Shown here: positions 35,084 through 43,567 of the stretch, in pieces
Position numbering within the stretch: position 1 is the first letter of the stretch
How the letters are laid out: each line of letters starts with the position of its first letter
NCBI GenBank assembly: GCA_965219635.1
Contig: OZ244783.1
Span: forward strand, 434,001 to 498,000
Direction: 5' to 3'
DNA: 64,000 nt
Source: JAPOXR01 sp965219635
GTDB taxonomy: Bacteria; Pseudomonadota; Alphaproteobacteria; Rhodobacterales; Rhodobacteraceae
Made by a program: the position numbers and the translations under genes
Notes under the pieces: model-generated
What the model saw: the letters and a program-made list of their open reading frames with translations, nothing else
What the model was told of the DNA's origin: nothing
Databases searched by the model: none

Positions 35084-36598
35084 ATGACTGTACCGGAAAG
35101 ACACGGGCCGTCCCGACTTGAAGTAACGGATTTTGGGCCAATTGTTGAGGCCAAATTGGACCTTCGCCCGCTGACTGTGTTCGTCGGGCCAGGCAATGCC
35201 GGAAAGTCATACCTGGCGACTCTTATATATGCTCTGCACCGAGTGCTGAGCAGCGACACGGTCTTGGCAGGACAGGGGCTACGGCGGGTATCCTCCAATC
35301 TGTGGACCAAGGGCAGACCGAACCTGTCTGCGGCGAGTGTAAACCAACTGCTGAAACTGCAATGTTCGCTTGTTGGCGATCTTGAAGAGGGCGATAAGAG
35401 GAGTGTCGTTCTGACACCACCTGTAGCCGACACTGTTCGATCGTACTTTGATGGACTTGCAACTTCGCTTTCCCACGAAATCGTGCGGTGCTTCGGGGTC
35501 GGTGATCCAGACGCATTGGTGCGGAAGGGGAGTAAGCATGCGCCGCGCATTACGATGCGGCACACACCACCTGATTTGCATAGAGCCGTGCAACACAGTT
35601 TTGTACTCAGCAAGTCTTCCGAATTCGCGACTGATTTTCCGGAAGCCGCGCAGTTTCCCTTATGTCTCGGGTCTGACGAAGAAATTCACCAGTTCATGCG
35701 AGCTCACACGCATTGGCCGGACTTGAGTGAAGCGGATACTATTCGGCGGGAGTGCGCGGCTAAGGAATTTCTGTGGTTGATCGGCGTCAAGATGTTGCCG
35801 ACTTTATTCAACCCGCTGCATTTGCCAGCGTTCTATCTGCCGGCCGGCAGGACTGCCGTCATGAAGGCACACAACGCGGTAATCAACGCCTTAATTGCAA
35901 GTGCTCCATTGGCGGATCATCGACTAGCCAACCAAACACCGGTGCTTTCCGGGGTTCTGGCAGATTTCCTTGAGCAGTTGATCGAGATTGGTTCGGTCAG
36001 GCATGCCCGGAACAAGACCAAACTGGATCTAGGAAAGGGTATCGAGGCCTCCATCTTGGAAGGATCCGTTCGCGTCGATCGATTTGAAGCAATCAATCAC
36101 CCTCATTTTGTATTCCGGCCCCGCGGTTTGAAGAAGGATCTGGCGCTTGCGAACGCCTCGTCCACGGTATCGGAACTTGCGCCTCTAGTTCTGTGTCTCC
36201 GGCACATTGTAGAGCAGAACAATGTCCTGATACTTGAGGAGCCGGAGTCTCATTTGCACCCTGCCATGCAGGTCGTGCTGACACGCCAACTAGCTGCGCT
36301 CGTCGAAGCAGGCGTAAGAGTTATCGTCACTACTCATAGCGAATGGCTTCTGGAAGAACTGGCCAATGTCGTACGTCGTTCGCAATTGCCAGAGGCCGAA
36401 CGTGATGGCCAGGTTGCGCTGAACCCCAGTCAGGTTGGCGCATGGCAGTTCCAACCCAAAGGACGGCCCAAGGGGTCGATTGTCAAGGAAATCTGCCTTG
36501 ACGAGTCCGGCCAGTATCCCTCCGACTTTGATGAAGTCGCGATTGCATTGCACAACCAGTGGGCAGACATATCGGGTCGCCTCGAAGCCAGTAGTTGA
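35084..36598 (+). CDS. AAA ATPase of the OLD/RecF-like (SMC-type ABC) group
   Basis: 504 residues. SRLEVTDFGPIVEAKLDLRPLT opens like RecF/OLD ATPases, Walker A is VFVGPGNAGKSYLA (about 31-44), and the late part has the ABC-type signature region SSTVSELAPLVLCLRHIV, Walker B NVLILEEPESHLHP and the switch VIVTTHSEWLLEELAN. No TOPRIM nuclease domain follows, unlike OLD. Proteins of this build often work with a nuclease partner in phage defence or DNA repair. The divergent RNase H-like gene is the obvious candidate partner. Confidence 0.8.
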   Translation: MTVPERHGPSRLEVTDFGPIVEAKLDLRPLTVFVGPGNAGKSYLATLIYALHRVLSSDTVLAGQGLRRVSSNLWTKGRPNLSAASVNQLLKLQCSLVGDLEEGDKRSVVLTPPVADTVRSYFDGLATSLSHEIVRCFGVGDPDALVRKGSKHAPRITMRHTPPDLHRAVQHSFVLSKSSEFATDFPEAAQFPLCLGSDEEIHQFMRAHTHWPDLSEADTIRRECAAKEFLWLIGVKMLPTLFNPLHLPAFYLPAGRTAVMKAHNAVINALIASAPLADHRLANQTPVLSGVLADFLEQLIEIGSVRHARNKTKLDLGKGIEASILEGSVRVDRFEAINHPHFVFRPRGLKKDLALANASSTVSELAPLVLCLRHIVEQNNVLILEEPESHLHPAMQVVLTRQLAALVEAGVRVIVTTHSEWLLEELANVVRRSQLPEAERDGQVALNPSQVGAWQFQPKGRPKGSIVKEICLDESGQYPSDFDEVAIALHNQWADISGRLEASS

Positions 36599-36810
36599 CT
36601 GCGCTGTGTGAGAAGCTCCGATGCAGGATCAGCATGAATTGCGTCGTGCAGGGGAGGTTGAACGCGGATGGATGTCCAATTGGTTTGCAGAACGCTTCAA
36701 CACCGAGACCATTCGTTAATCTTGGTAAATTTCGGCTCACCCCTGCGGCAAGCCGCAAAGGCAATTCTGGTTTGGCATTGAACGGACTACGAGTGGCAAA
36801 CCTGACGAAT
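36599..36810. other. non-coding spacer at the right end of the accessory islet
   Basis: 212 bp between the convergent ATPase and rhodanese genes. No gene, clear terminator or repeat could be identified. Confidence 0.4.
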
Positions 36811-38358
36811 TCAGATTTCGAAGCAGGCCCTTTCGTCAACGGAAAGGCACTTGGTCAGCCCTGTTTCCCATGTCAGATAAGTTCGAGAGTCTTCCAGATT
36901 TCCCTCGTGGCGTTCGCTGGCAAACAATGACATGTCGGCCGCGTTCGGCGGCACTCTGCCCTTGACCATAGAGGCGCCTGCTTCCCGAAGAGCCGGAACT
37001 CCGCCGCGAACAAGGGCAACATTCCTGAATCCAAGGCGTTGGAATTCGATTGCTGCCAGTCCAGCCTGTGGTCCGGCATCGCCAGCGACAAGCCAGCGCT
37101 TGCCGGTCGCAAGCGATCGGATCATTGTTCGGCTGCACCAGCGTGTACTTTCGACGGACAATTCTGCAAATTCCGCCGACGGCCGGAAGTCCAGAATGGT
37201 CGAGCTTCCAGAGCGAACCTCTGCAAGCGCCGAATGTGGTTCGATTTCTGCAACCCGCAATCGCGGAGGAGCCAGCCATGGTGTTCTCTCGATCGATCTC
37301 AGCGACTGGTTGATCCTCGTGACCATGACCTCGTAGCCCATTCTGCACAGCCACACTGCCGCAAACGCTGACCGCATTCCCAGATCGTCCGCAAGAATCA
37401 ATCGGGATCGCAGCACGCCAACATACCCATCTGTCTTTTGAACCAGTTGTCCGGCAGAGGCGTTAGCAAATGCAGGGAGGCTGCCGCCACTGGCTTCCTC
37501 TGCCGTTCTGGTGTCGAACAGGAAGGTCGAGTGATGCTTGTCGGACAGTAGGTGACTGACCGCTTCCGCATCAATCAGCGGAATCCCATGCTGACTGAGA
37601 AACTGCTCTGCTCTTCGGCACGTTGTGTCTTCTAATTCCGCTGAAAGCGGTTCTGGAACATGCGGCTCTGAGCCGTGTTTAAGCTGCCGGCCAGACAGCA
37701 CCCACCCTTGGGTGCCGTTTTCGAGAGCGAGTATCCGGCGTTGGGGATCCATCAAAGCCAGACTGCACGCCGCGACGGTGCTTCGGGTTCTGCCGGCGCA
37801 GGTTAGAACAGTCGGAACATTCGGGTCGATCTCATCAAGCCGATGTGCGATTTCTCCTGCCGGAAGACAGGTAGCCCCGGGTATAGTCATTTTCCGGTGT
37901 TCGGTTGCTGGACGGCAATCATAGAAGTTGAGTGGCCGCTCCTCTGCGATCCATCCGGCCAACCTATCTGGCGTGATCAATTCCGGATTGAAATGCTCCC
38001 AGGCAAGCTCGCCCAACGTCTTCGATGGTACGTTTTCTCCCTGGATCAGTTGGAGACCTGCATCAACCCAGCCCTTCGTTCCACCGTCGATCCAGGAAAC
38101 GGAAGTGTAGCCCATGCCGGAAAGAAGAAGCGCGGCGTCTGGTGCAATCCCGTCGCCGTCGTCAATCAGTATGATATCTACGTCTGGCCGTGGAACGAGG
38201 GTACCGATGTGTGCTTCCAGCACGCTATAAGGAAGGGGGGCCGCAAACACTGGGTGACCCAGGGAATGCGGACCGCGTTCCCGCACATCAAGGAAAGCCA
38301 CTTCCGATTTCGAACAGACCAGTGAGTTGGCTGTTAGGGCTGGAAGGCTGCGTGTCAT
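36811..38358 (-). CDS. four-module rhodanese domain protein
   Basis: 515 residues from ATG 38358, which has GGGAG 9 bases upstream; the frame continues to 38412 without a better start. Four rhodanese-like units follow one another: VAFLDVRERG...DGGTKGWVDAG, NFYDCRPATEHR...CAGRTRST...NGTQGWVLSG, FLFDTRTAEE...LADDLGMRS, and ILDFRPSAEF...AGDAGPQAG...RGGVPALREAG. Only unit 2 has a catalytic Cys at the loop (CAGRTRS). The others have acidic or Gly residues there. It probably transfers or binds sulfane sulfur, with the inactive units as scaffold. It is upstream of nothing obvious in sulfur metabolism. Confidence 0.85.
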   Translation of the reverse strand: MTRSLPALTANSLVCSKSEVAFLDVRERGPHSLGHPVFAAPLPYSVLEAHIGTLVPRPDVDIILIDDGDGIAPDAALLLSGMGYTSVSWIDGGTKGWVDAGLQLIQGENVPSKTLGELAWEHFNPELITPDRLAGWIAEERPLNFYDCRPATEHRKMTIPGATCLPAGEIAHRLDEIDPNVPTVLTCAGRTRSTVAACSLALMDPQRRILALENGTQGWVLSGRQLKHGSEPHVPEPLSAELEDTTCRRAEQFLSQHGIPLIDAEAVSHLLSDKHHSTFLFDTRTAEEASGGSLPAFANASAGQLVQKTDGYVGVLRSRLILADDLGMRSAFAAVWLCRMGYEVMVTRINQSLRSIERTPWLAPPRLRVAEIEPHSALAEVRSGSSTILDFRPSAEFAELSVESTRWCSRTMIRSLATGKRWLVAGDAGPQAGLAAIEFQRLGFRNVALVRGGVPALREAGASMVKGRVPPNAADMSLFASERHEGNLEDSRTYLTWETGLTKCLSVDERACFEI

Positions 38359-38502
38359 GGTCAGAATCTCCCTGCCGCAACTGCGATCAGGGAATGGTAT
38401 GGTCTGCGCCAACCGGCAGGTTGAGCCGCTCGTTCAAACTGTGATCTTCGAGTCTGGATCGTTCCGCATACGGGTCCCAATGAAGGCGTGGGGCACATGC
38501 AG

Positions 38503-39888
38503 TCAGTTCGATAAGTTTCGCAGCGCCACGCTGCTGAAATTGCCAGAGCGACTGAACAGCGTTTGCGCGAATTCTTCGAGTACTTCTGCTGCTGACTGAC
38601 TGCGGCCCGCAAACTCGAGATTTGCTTGCGCCTTACTCAGTATATCCTCACGGGTCAGCGGGTCCCGCACACCACCCCGAAGTTGCCCCTGCCGTTCTTC
38701 AAGCACTCTTCCATCGGCAAGTTCCACCTTGACATGGCCGGTGTAGTTCTTCGGGTATTCGTTTTCTGGGTCAACTTTGTAGAAGACCTTGGAAGCAAGT
38801 TCAGAGACCGCAGAGTCTTTCAGTGCCTCATCGGTAAACTGTGCCAGTCCGGCGCCACCGTGAACCAGTCCGCAAGCCACTGTGTAAGGTGACGAGAACT
38901 TGGCCGCATACGGGGTAGGTGGTGACTGCTTCAATGCGAGCGGTTCCCAGAGCCGGTGCAGGGTGCCTTCGGCTGCTTCGCAGGTGATACGCTTGACTTG
39001 TGCGGGCTCGACACCCCTTGCCTTCAGGCGGGCAGCGCAATCGATAAACGGTTGCGTCATTGTTCCACAAGCATACGGCTTGAATGCTACCCGGGCGCAC
39101 TGCCATTCGGTTCCAAGATCGTCGCAGAGCGGAGCATAAACGGGGGCGATTGATGGTGCGAACGACGAGTAGAGGCCGTGCGTTCCTTCAATGACCGTAC
39201 GCGGGCCACTGAAACCGGCACCGCCCATCATCGCCGCCCGTAGGCCCGATTGGGCAGCCCATCCTGCATGCATTCTCTTTGTCCAGCTACCGTCAGCCAG
39301 ATACTCGATGATGCCGGCAGCCATGGAACCGGCAACTCCCAGTGCATCCCTGATCTGCTTTGGCCGGAGGCCCGCCGCCGCCGCGGTGCCTGCCGCAGCG
39401 GCGATTGTGCCGAGTATGGCTGTAGGATGAAAACCAGCCGAGTGCACACCCTTGCCTGCGACAATGCCCAGGCGATTGGCAATCTCGATACCTACAACCA
39501 GCCCCTTGACGACATCGTCGTTTGAAAATTCCATCAATTCCGCAGCTGCAAAAACAGCCGGTACAATGACAACTCCGGAATGAACCGGGCAGCCCTCAAA
39601 GGTGTTGTCGTAATCTTCGCCATGCGCGCAAGTGCCGTTGATAACCGCCGCGCCGAATGCATCGGTCCCGGCATCGGTACCCCAGACCGTACAACTCCCT
39701 TGGGATCCAAAGGCCTTTCGAACAGCCTGTCCGTAGTCGGTCTCAAGCGCAGCAACAGCCAAGGCTACAGTGTCGATTACCGTGTGCTCTGCCGCTGTAA
39801 GGGCAGAGGCTGGTATTTCTTCCGGCTGCAGCGCCGAAGCCCACTCTGCAATAATCTCTGAACAGGACTGGTCCATTTCTTCACTCAT
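38503..39888 (-). CDS. MmgE/PrpD family protein (copy 3)
   Basis: 461 residues. INGTCAHGEDYDNTFEGCPVHSGVVIVPAVFA is the active-site region (DYDNT plus His), and FKPYACGTMTQPFIDCA and HRLWEPLALKQ are shared with copy 4. It overlaps copy 4 by 8 bp, and similarity along the whole length shows that the two are a tandem duplication. Likely co-transcribed from the promoter region at 41273-41362. The activity is unknown. A pair of diverged copies could form a heteromer or act on two related substrates. Confidence 0.9.
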   Translation of the reverse strand: MSEEMDQSCSEIIAEWASALQPEEIPASALTAAEHTVIDTVALAVAALETDYGQAVRKAFGSQGSCTVWGTDAGTDAFGAAVINGTCAHGEDYDNTFEGCPVHSGVVIVPAVFAAAELMEFSNDDVVKGLVVGIEIANRLGIVAGKGVHSAGFHPTAILGTIAAAAGTAAAAGLRPKQIRDALGVAGSMAAGIIEYLADGSWTKRMHAGWAAQSGLRAAMMGGAGFSGPRTVIEGTHGLYSSFAPSIAPVYAPLCDDLGTEWQCARVAFKPYACGTMTQPFIDCAARLKARGVEPAQVKRITCEAAEGTLHRLWEPLALKQSPPTPYAAKFSSPYTVACGLVHGGAGLAQFTDEALKDSAVSELASKVFYKVDPENEYPKNYTGHVKVELADGRVLEERQGQLRGGVRDPLTREDILSKAQANLEFAGRSQSAAEVLEEFAQTLFSRSGNFSSVALRNLSN

Positions 39889-41272
39889 CCGATTGCCTGC
39901 GAAACTCTTCTAGACCGCGCAAGTCCTTCGAGCCTCCAATGTTCTCGAGGTAGTCGAGCAGCAAGTGTGCTCGGTCTCTCCCGTAGCCGCCGAACTCGGC
40001 GTTGGAATGGAACTTGTCGACGATCTCTTCGTAGGTGAGCGGTTCGCGCATACCGCCTCGCATATGGGGTTGATGCAACTCGACCGTTCGACCTGAGGCC
40101 AGTGTAACCTTCATGTGCCCGGAATAGTTGCGAGGGTATTCGTTGAGAGGATCGATGCGATAACTGATCTTTGCAGTGAGCTTGAGGAGTTGCGCGTCTT
40201 CCACTTTTGCATCGTCAAATTGGGCAAGCCCTGCGTCTCCGTCGAAGTAGCCGAGTGCCATGCAAAACGGCATTGAGAACTTTGCGGCATAACCCGATGG
40301 TGGCCTGTGTTTGTCAGCTAGCGGTTCCCAGAGGCGATGGACGAGACCTTCACCGGTATCGCAGACGATTGACACGATCTCTTCAGGGTCAGCGACCATG
40401 GTCGATAGTTGCCTTGCGCAGTCGATGTACGGATGGATCATTGTTCCGCATGCGTACGGCTTGAATGCAATCTTGGTCATGTACCATTCGGTGCCAAGAC
40501 CATCAGTCAGGTGGGCATAGTCTGGCGTGGCGGTTGGAGCGAATGCCTTGAAAAAGTTGTTGGCTCCATCAAGCGCAGTACGGGGTGCAAAGAAGCCTGT
40601 TGCAGCAATTCCGGCGGCTTTCAAACCGGATTGGGCGGCCCATCCAGGGTGAAGCCTCTTTGTCCACGCACCGTCCGTCAGATACTCGATAATTCCCGAA
40701 GAGAAACTGGCAGCAATGCCAATTGCCGCTGTCAGTTGATCGCTGTTCAGGCTGACCGCTGTTCCAGCGCCACAGGCTGCTCCGAGGGTACCGATGACGC
40801 CCACAGGGTGAAAACCGGCCTTGTGCATGTGCCCAGGCGCAACATGATTGAGGCGGCAGATCGCTTCGAGGCCGGCAGCGATTCCGACCATGGTTCTTTC
40901 TCCCGATAGACGGTGATGCTCCGCTGCTGCGAGTACGGCAGGAATGACCATGGCACCTACCCGGATTGGTGCACCTTCCAGCGTGTCGTCAAAGTCCTCT
41001 CCGTGGATGGCCACGCCGTTTGCCAACGCCGAGTCGGCGGCGCCGAACGAACCCGGATGGCCAAGAATTGTGCAGGAACCGGTTCCGCAAGTAGACATGA
41101 CCTGCTGCATGTAGTCCTGTTGGCGAGCGGCAAGACACAGACCGGCAGCATCAACCAGGTTTTTGCCAGCAATGTGTACAACCTCGTCGGGCAGGTCCTC
41201 AAATTTCAGCTCCGACAGGAACTCCGAGAATCTCTCCGATACTGTTGCATTCGGCACTGTGGCCGCGGTCAT
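39881..41272 (-). CDS. MmgE/PrpD family protein (copy 4)
   Basis: 463 residues, first gene of the tandem pair. NGVAIHGEDFDDTLEGAPIRVGAMVIPAVLAA matches the DFDDT motif, but the His that follows in copy 3 (PVHSG) is Arg here (PIRVG). FKPYACGTMIHPYIDCA and HRLWEPLADKH repeat in copy 3. If the His is needed for acid/base chemistry, this copy has altered or lost activity. It is divergent from an SDR gene, with an operator-like site (41318-41336) 46 bp upstream of its start. Confidence 0.9.
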   Translation of the reverse strand: MTAATVPNATVSERFSEFLSELKFEDLPDEVVHIAGKNLVDAAGLCLAARQQDYMQQVMSTCGTGSCTILGHPGSFGAADSALANGVAIHGEDFDDTLEGAPIRVGAMVIPAVLAAAEHHRLSGERTMVGIAAGLEAICRLNHVAPGHMHKAGFHPVGVIGTLGAACGAGTAVSLNSDQLTAAIGIAASFSSGIIEYLTDGAWTKRLHPGWAAQSGLKAAGIAATGFFAPRTALDGANNFFKAFAPTATPDYAHLTDGLGTEWYMTKIAFKPYACGTMIHPYIDCARQLSTMVADPEEIVSIVCDTGEGLVHRLWEPLADKHRPPSGYAAKFSMPFCMALGYFDGDAGLAQFDDAKVEDAQLLKLTAKISYRIDPLNEYPRNYSGHMKVTLASGRTVELHQPHMRGGMREPLTYEEIVDKFHSNAEFGGYGRDRAHLLLDYLENIGGSKDLRGLEEFRRQSDE

Positions 41273-41317
41273 TGACTCCCCCCTTCTTGGCAGTTAGCCG
41301 CTATACCGCGCCGTGCT

Positions 41318-41336
41318 TGTGTCAACAATCGACAAT
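41318..41336. promoter_or_regulatory. operator-like palindrome, site B
   Basis: TGTGTCAACAAT followed by CGACAAT gives a degenerate match to the double site seen at 44979 and 51961 (17 of 22 positions equal to site D by eye). It lies 46 bp from the MmgE/PrpD start and about 27 bp before the SDR start at 41363. It is the weakest of the four sites. Confidence 0.4.
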
Positions 41337-41362
41337 CACGCGCATTCGAGAGGAGGTAGGGC

Positions 41363-42124
41363 ATGAGCCAATTGGATCCCGGAACGAGCCTTGAAGGGAA
41401 AGTTGCGCTGATAACGGGAGCGTCGCGTCGAATTGGGCGGGCAGTGGCGCTTGGACTTGCTGGACACGGCACCAAGGTTGCAGTGACGGCCAGGACCGCC
41501 CGTGACGAAATCGAAGCGGTAGCAGATGAAGTCCGCGGTTGCGGTTCAGGCTCGATTGCCATTCTCGGGGACGTCACCAGCGAAGATGATGCTGGCAGGA
41601 TGGTATCGGAGACCATTGAGGAGTTCGGGGGCATCGACATCCTGATCAATAATGCGGCCATTCGGCGTGCCTGTCCGCTTCTGGAAATGTCTCTGGCCGA
41701 GTGGCACGAAATCAATGCCGTGGTCCTTGATGGCGCCTTCCTGATGAGCCGCGCTGCGCTGCCCAGCATGATTTCCAGGGGCGGAGGAACGATCATCAAT
41801 ATTGGTGGCGTCAGCGGTCATATCGGGGCGAAGGAGCGCGCTCATGTTTCTGCCGCCAAGGCAGGGTTGGTTGGCCTAACCAAGGCGATTGCCGTGGAGT
41901 TTGCCGACCGAGGCATTACCGCCAATTGCGTTTCGCCTGGCAAGATTGGAGGCAAGCGATCTGCGACCTCTGGGGCATCCCCTGAAATGAGCGTGCCGAT
42001 TCTGCTTGGCAGGCAAGGCCAGATCGAGGAAGCGGCAGGGACCATCGTCCACATGTGTACACCCAGTGCGCGTTTCATGACCGGACAAACCGTTCACGTT
42101 TCTGGCGGCCTCTACATGCCTTGA
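41363..42124 (+). CDS. SDR family oxidoreductase lacking the catalytic Tyr
   Basis: 253 residues with GAGGAGG upstream. Cofactor loop TGASRRIGRAVAL, TARTA after beta-2 (NADP-like), NNAAIRR, Ser of GGVSGHIG, and then ERAHVSAAKAGLVG. Four residues before the Lys, where the catalytic Tyr normally sits, there is Val. ANCVSPG and the C-terminal QTVHVSGGLYMP are normal. It may belong to the SDR subgroup with an AHV..AKAG motif and could be a non-redox or altered enzyme. It is under the same divergent region as the tandem MmgE/PrpD pair. Confidence 0.88.
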   Translation: MSQLDPGTSLEGKVALITGASRRIGRAVALGLAGHGTKVAVTARTARDEIEAVADEVRGCGSGSIAILGDVTSEDDAGRMVSETIEEFGGIDILINNAAIRRACPLLEMSLAEWHEINAVVLDGAFLMSRAALPSMISRGGGTIINIGGVSGHIGAKERAHVSAAKAGLVGLTKAIAVEFADRGITANCVSPGKIGGKRSATSGASPEMSVPILLGRQGQIEEAAGTIVHMCTPSARFMTGQTVHVSGGLYMP

Positions 42125-42673
42125 ACCTCCGGGCCGTACCAAAAATGTGGGTGACCAAATCTGGATGCGGCCCAAGCTCGAATTGGAGCATTTCATAAGC
42201 GACCTGTAACGGAATTTAGGGAACAATTTTCTTCAGGCAGAACGTTTCTTGCCGCGACCCAGATGTGGCTTATTTGTATCCCATTAGACCCTGTTTGTTG
42301 TCCACTGGCTGCCTCCACAATGGTGTTTCGCAGCCTTGAGCATTTGCCTAGGTAACTCAGGTGCCTCCAGGACAGCGTTCGTCAAGTGCTCGAATACAAC
42401 AGTAGTCAAAACAATGAATACGAAGCGCACGCTGTCTTGCTCCCGCTACGCTCCTGCAGATCAGTGGTAAGCTATTTGCTTATGACACGTAACTGCTTTG
42501 GAGTGATGTAACGCCTAGAAAGTAATTGCTTGATGACCAGCGTGCACAAAACAGGGTACTAATCTATTGGCTATCTGATCAACCCTTGAATTTTGTTGAT
42601 AGATGTGATACAGATGGCCAAATCGTGAGCAAGTTTCCAGCGAACAGAGTTAACGCAATTTGCGAGGCAAGGG
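42125..42673. other. 549-bp AT-richer gap before the GIY-YIG gene
   Basis: No convincing coding frame, tRNA, or insertion-sequence end was found on either strand. Base use is clearly more A/T-rich than the flanking catabolic genes, as expected for a horizontally acquired spacer or decayed sequence. Confidence 0.45.
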
Positions 42674-43243
42674 ATGAACAACCAATTTACCTATGCCAAC
42701 GTCAAGGAAATTTACGAACGACTTAGTTCCAATCGCGCTGATTCAAGTAGCATCAATTCCGTCCGTGTCTCCGGCGTCTATGCTCTCTTTGTCCAAAGTT
42801 CAGACTGCCCTTTACCAGGCATCACATTTTCAGAAGATGGTCTTCTCTACATTGGGAGTACAAGTAACTTGCGCAGCCGCAACCATTTCCAAGTCAAGCA
42901 TAGTGGTCGGAATTCACCTCGCCGCAGTCTGGGAGCAACGCTAAAGTCAGAACTGGGATTGACCGCTATACATGGACAAAAAAGGAACGGAGAACCGAGT
43001 TGCACGAATTTTGGTTTTGTAGATGATGGAGAATCCCGGTTGAGTGAATGGATGCGGCAACACCTGTGTTATTCCGGGCATCAGTTCACAGGTGATTATA
43101 GGCGGCTCGAGTGCTGCCTTATTGACATGTACTGTCCACCACTAAACTTGACTAACCTGAAGAATCCTCACCGGGCTGAGATCAGGCACCTTCGTGAAGT
43201 GTGCGCGGATGAGGCCAGGGTAAGACTCGCTCAATTGCAGTAG
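42674..43243 (+). CDS. GIY-YIG nuclease-family protein
   Basis: 189 residues with GAGG near the ATG. VSGVYALFVQ and GLLYIGSTSNLRSRNHF give the GVY...YIG core and the conserved Arg, and RNSPRRSLGATLKSEL matches the following helix. WMRQHLCYSG and DYRRLECCLIDMYCPPLNLTN continue to a Glu-bearing helix (LECCLI) and the Asn-containing end of the domain. It would be a small stand-alone endonuclease of unknown target. It sits alone in AT-richer sequence between two MmgE/PrpD blocks, a probable insertion. Confidence 0.75.
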   Translation: MNNQFTYANVKEIYERLSSNRADSSSINSVRVSGVYALFVQSSDCPLPGITFSEDGLLYIGSTSNLRSRNHFQVKHSGRNSPRRSLGATLKSELGLTAIHGQKRNGEPSCTNFGFVDDGESRLSEWMRQHLCYSGHQFTGDYRRLECCLIDMYCPPLNLTNLKNPHRAEIRHLREVCADEARVRLAQLQ

Positions 43244-43567
43244 CCCACGAACTATTCGCACTGGAATAACTGTCGTAGTTTTGCAATGGCGGTAGCCGCT
43301 AATTCTCCTTGCGCAAGAAGATTGACCACCGAGCACAGCAGCAACTGAACGAAAGGGAATCAAGTTTTGCTCACAACTGGAGTCCTTATTTGGCAGGGCC
43401 CAGTCTATACGTAATGGTGCCGCCGTTGGTAGTCGTGTAGGTTGCACCGTGGGTATTCTGCTAGAACGGACCAACTAGGGGCCTGTCAAACGATTGATAC
43501 TTCACGCAGGAAACCCAGGTCAGGCCATTTCTGCGATGGAATGACTGCAAAACACCGTTTACGTGCT
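43244..43567. other. 324-bp spacer after the GIY-YIG gene
   Basis: Nothing recognisable: no open frame with a homologous look, no RNA gene and no clear terminator. Composition is intermediate between islet and host. Confidence 0.4.
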
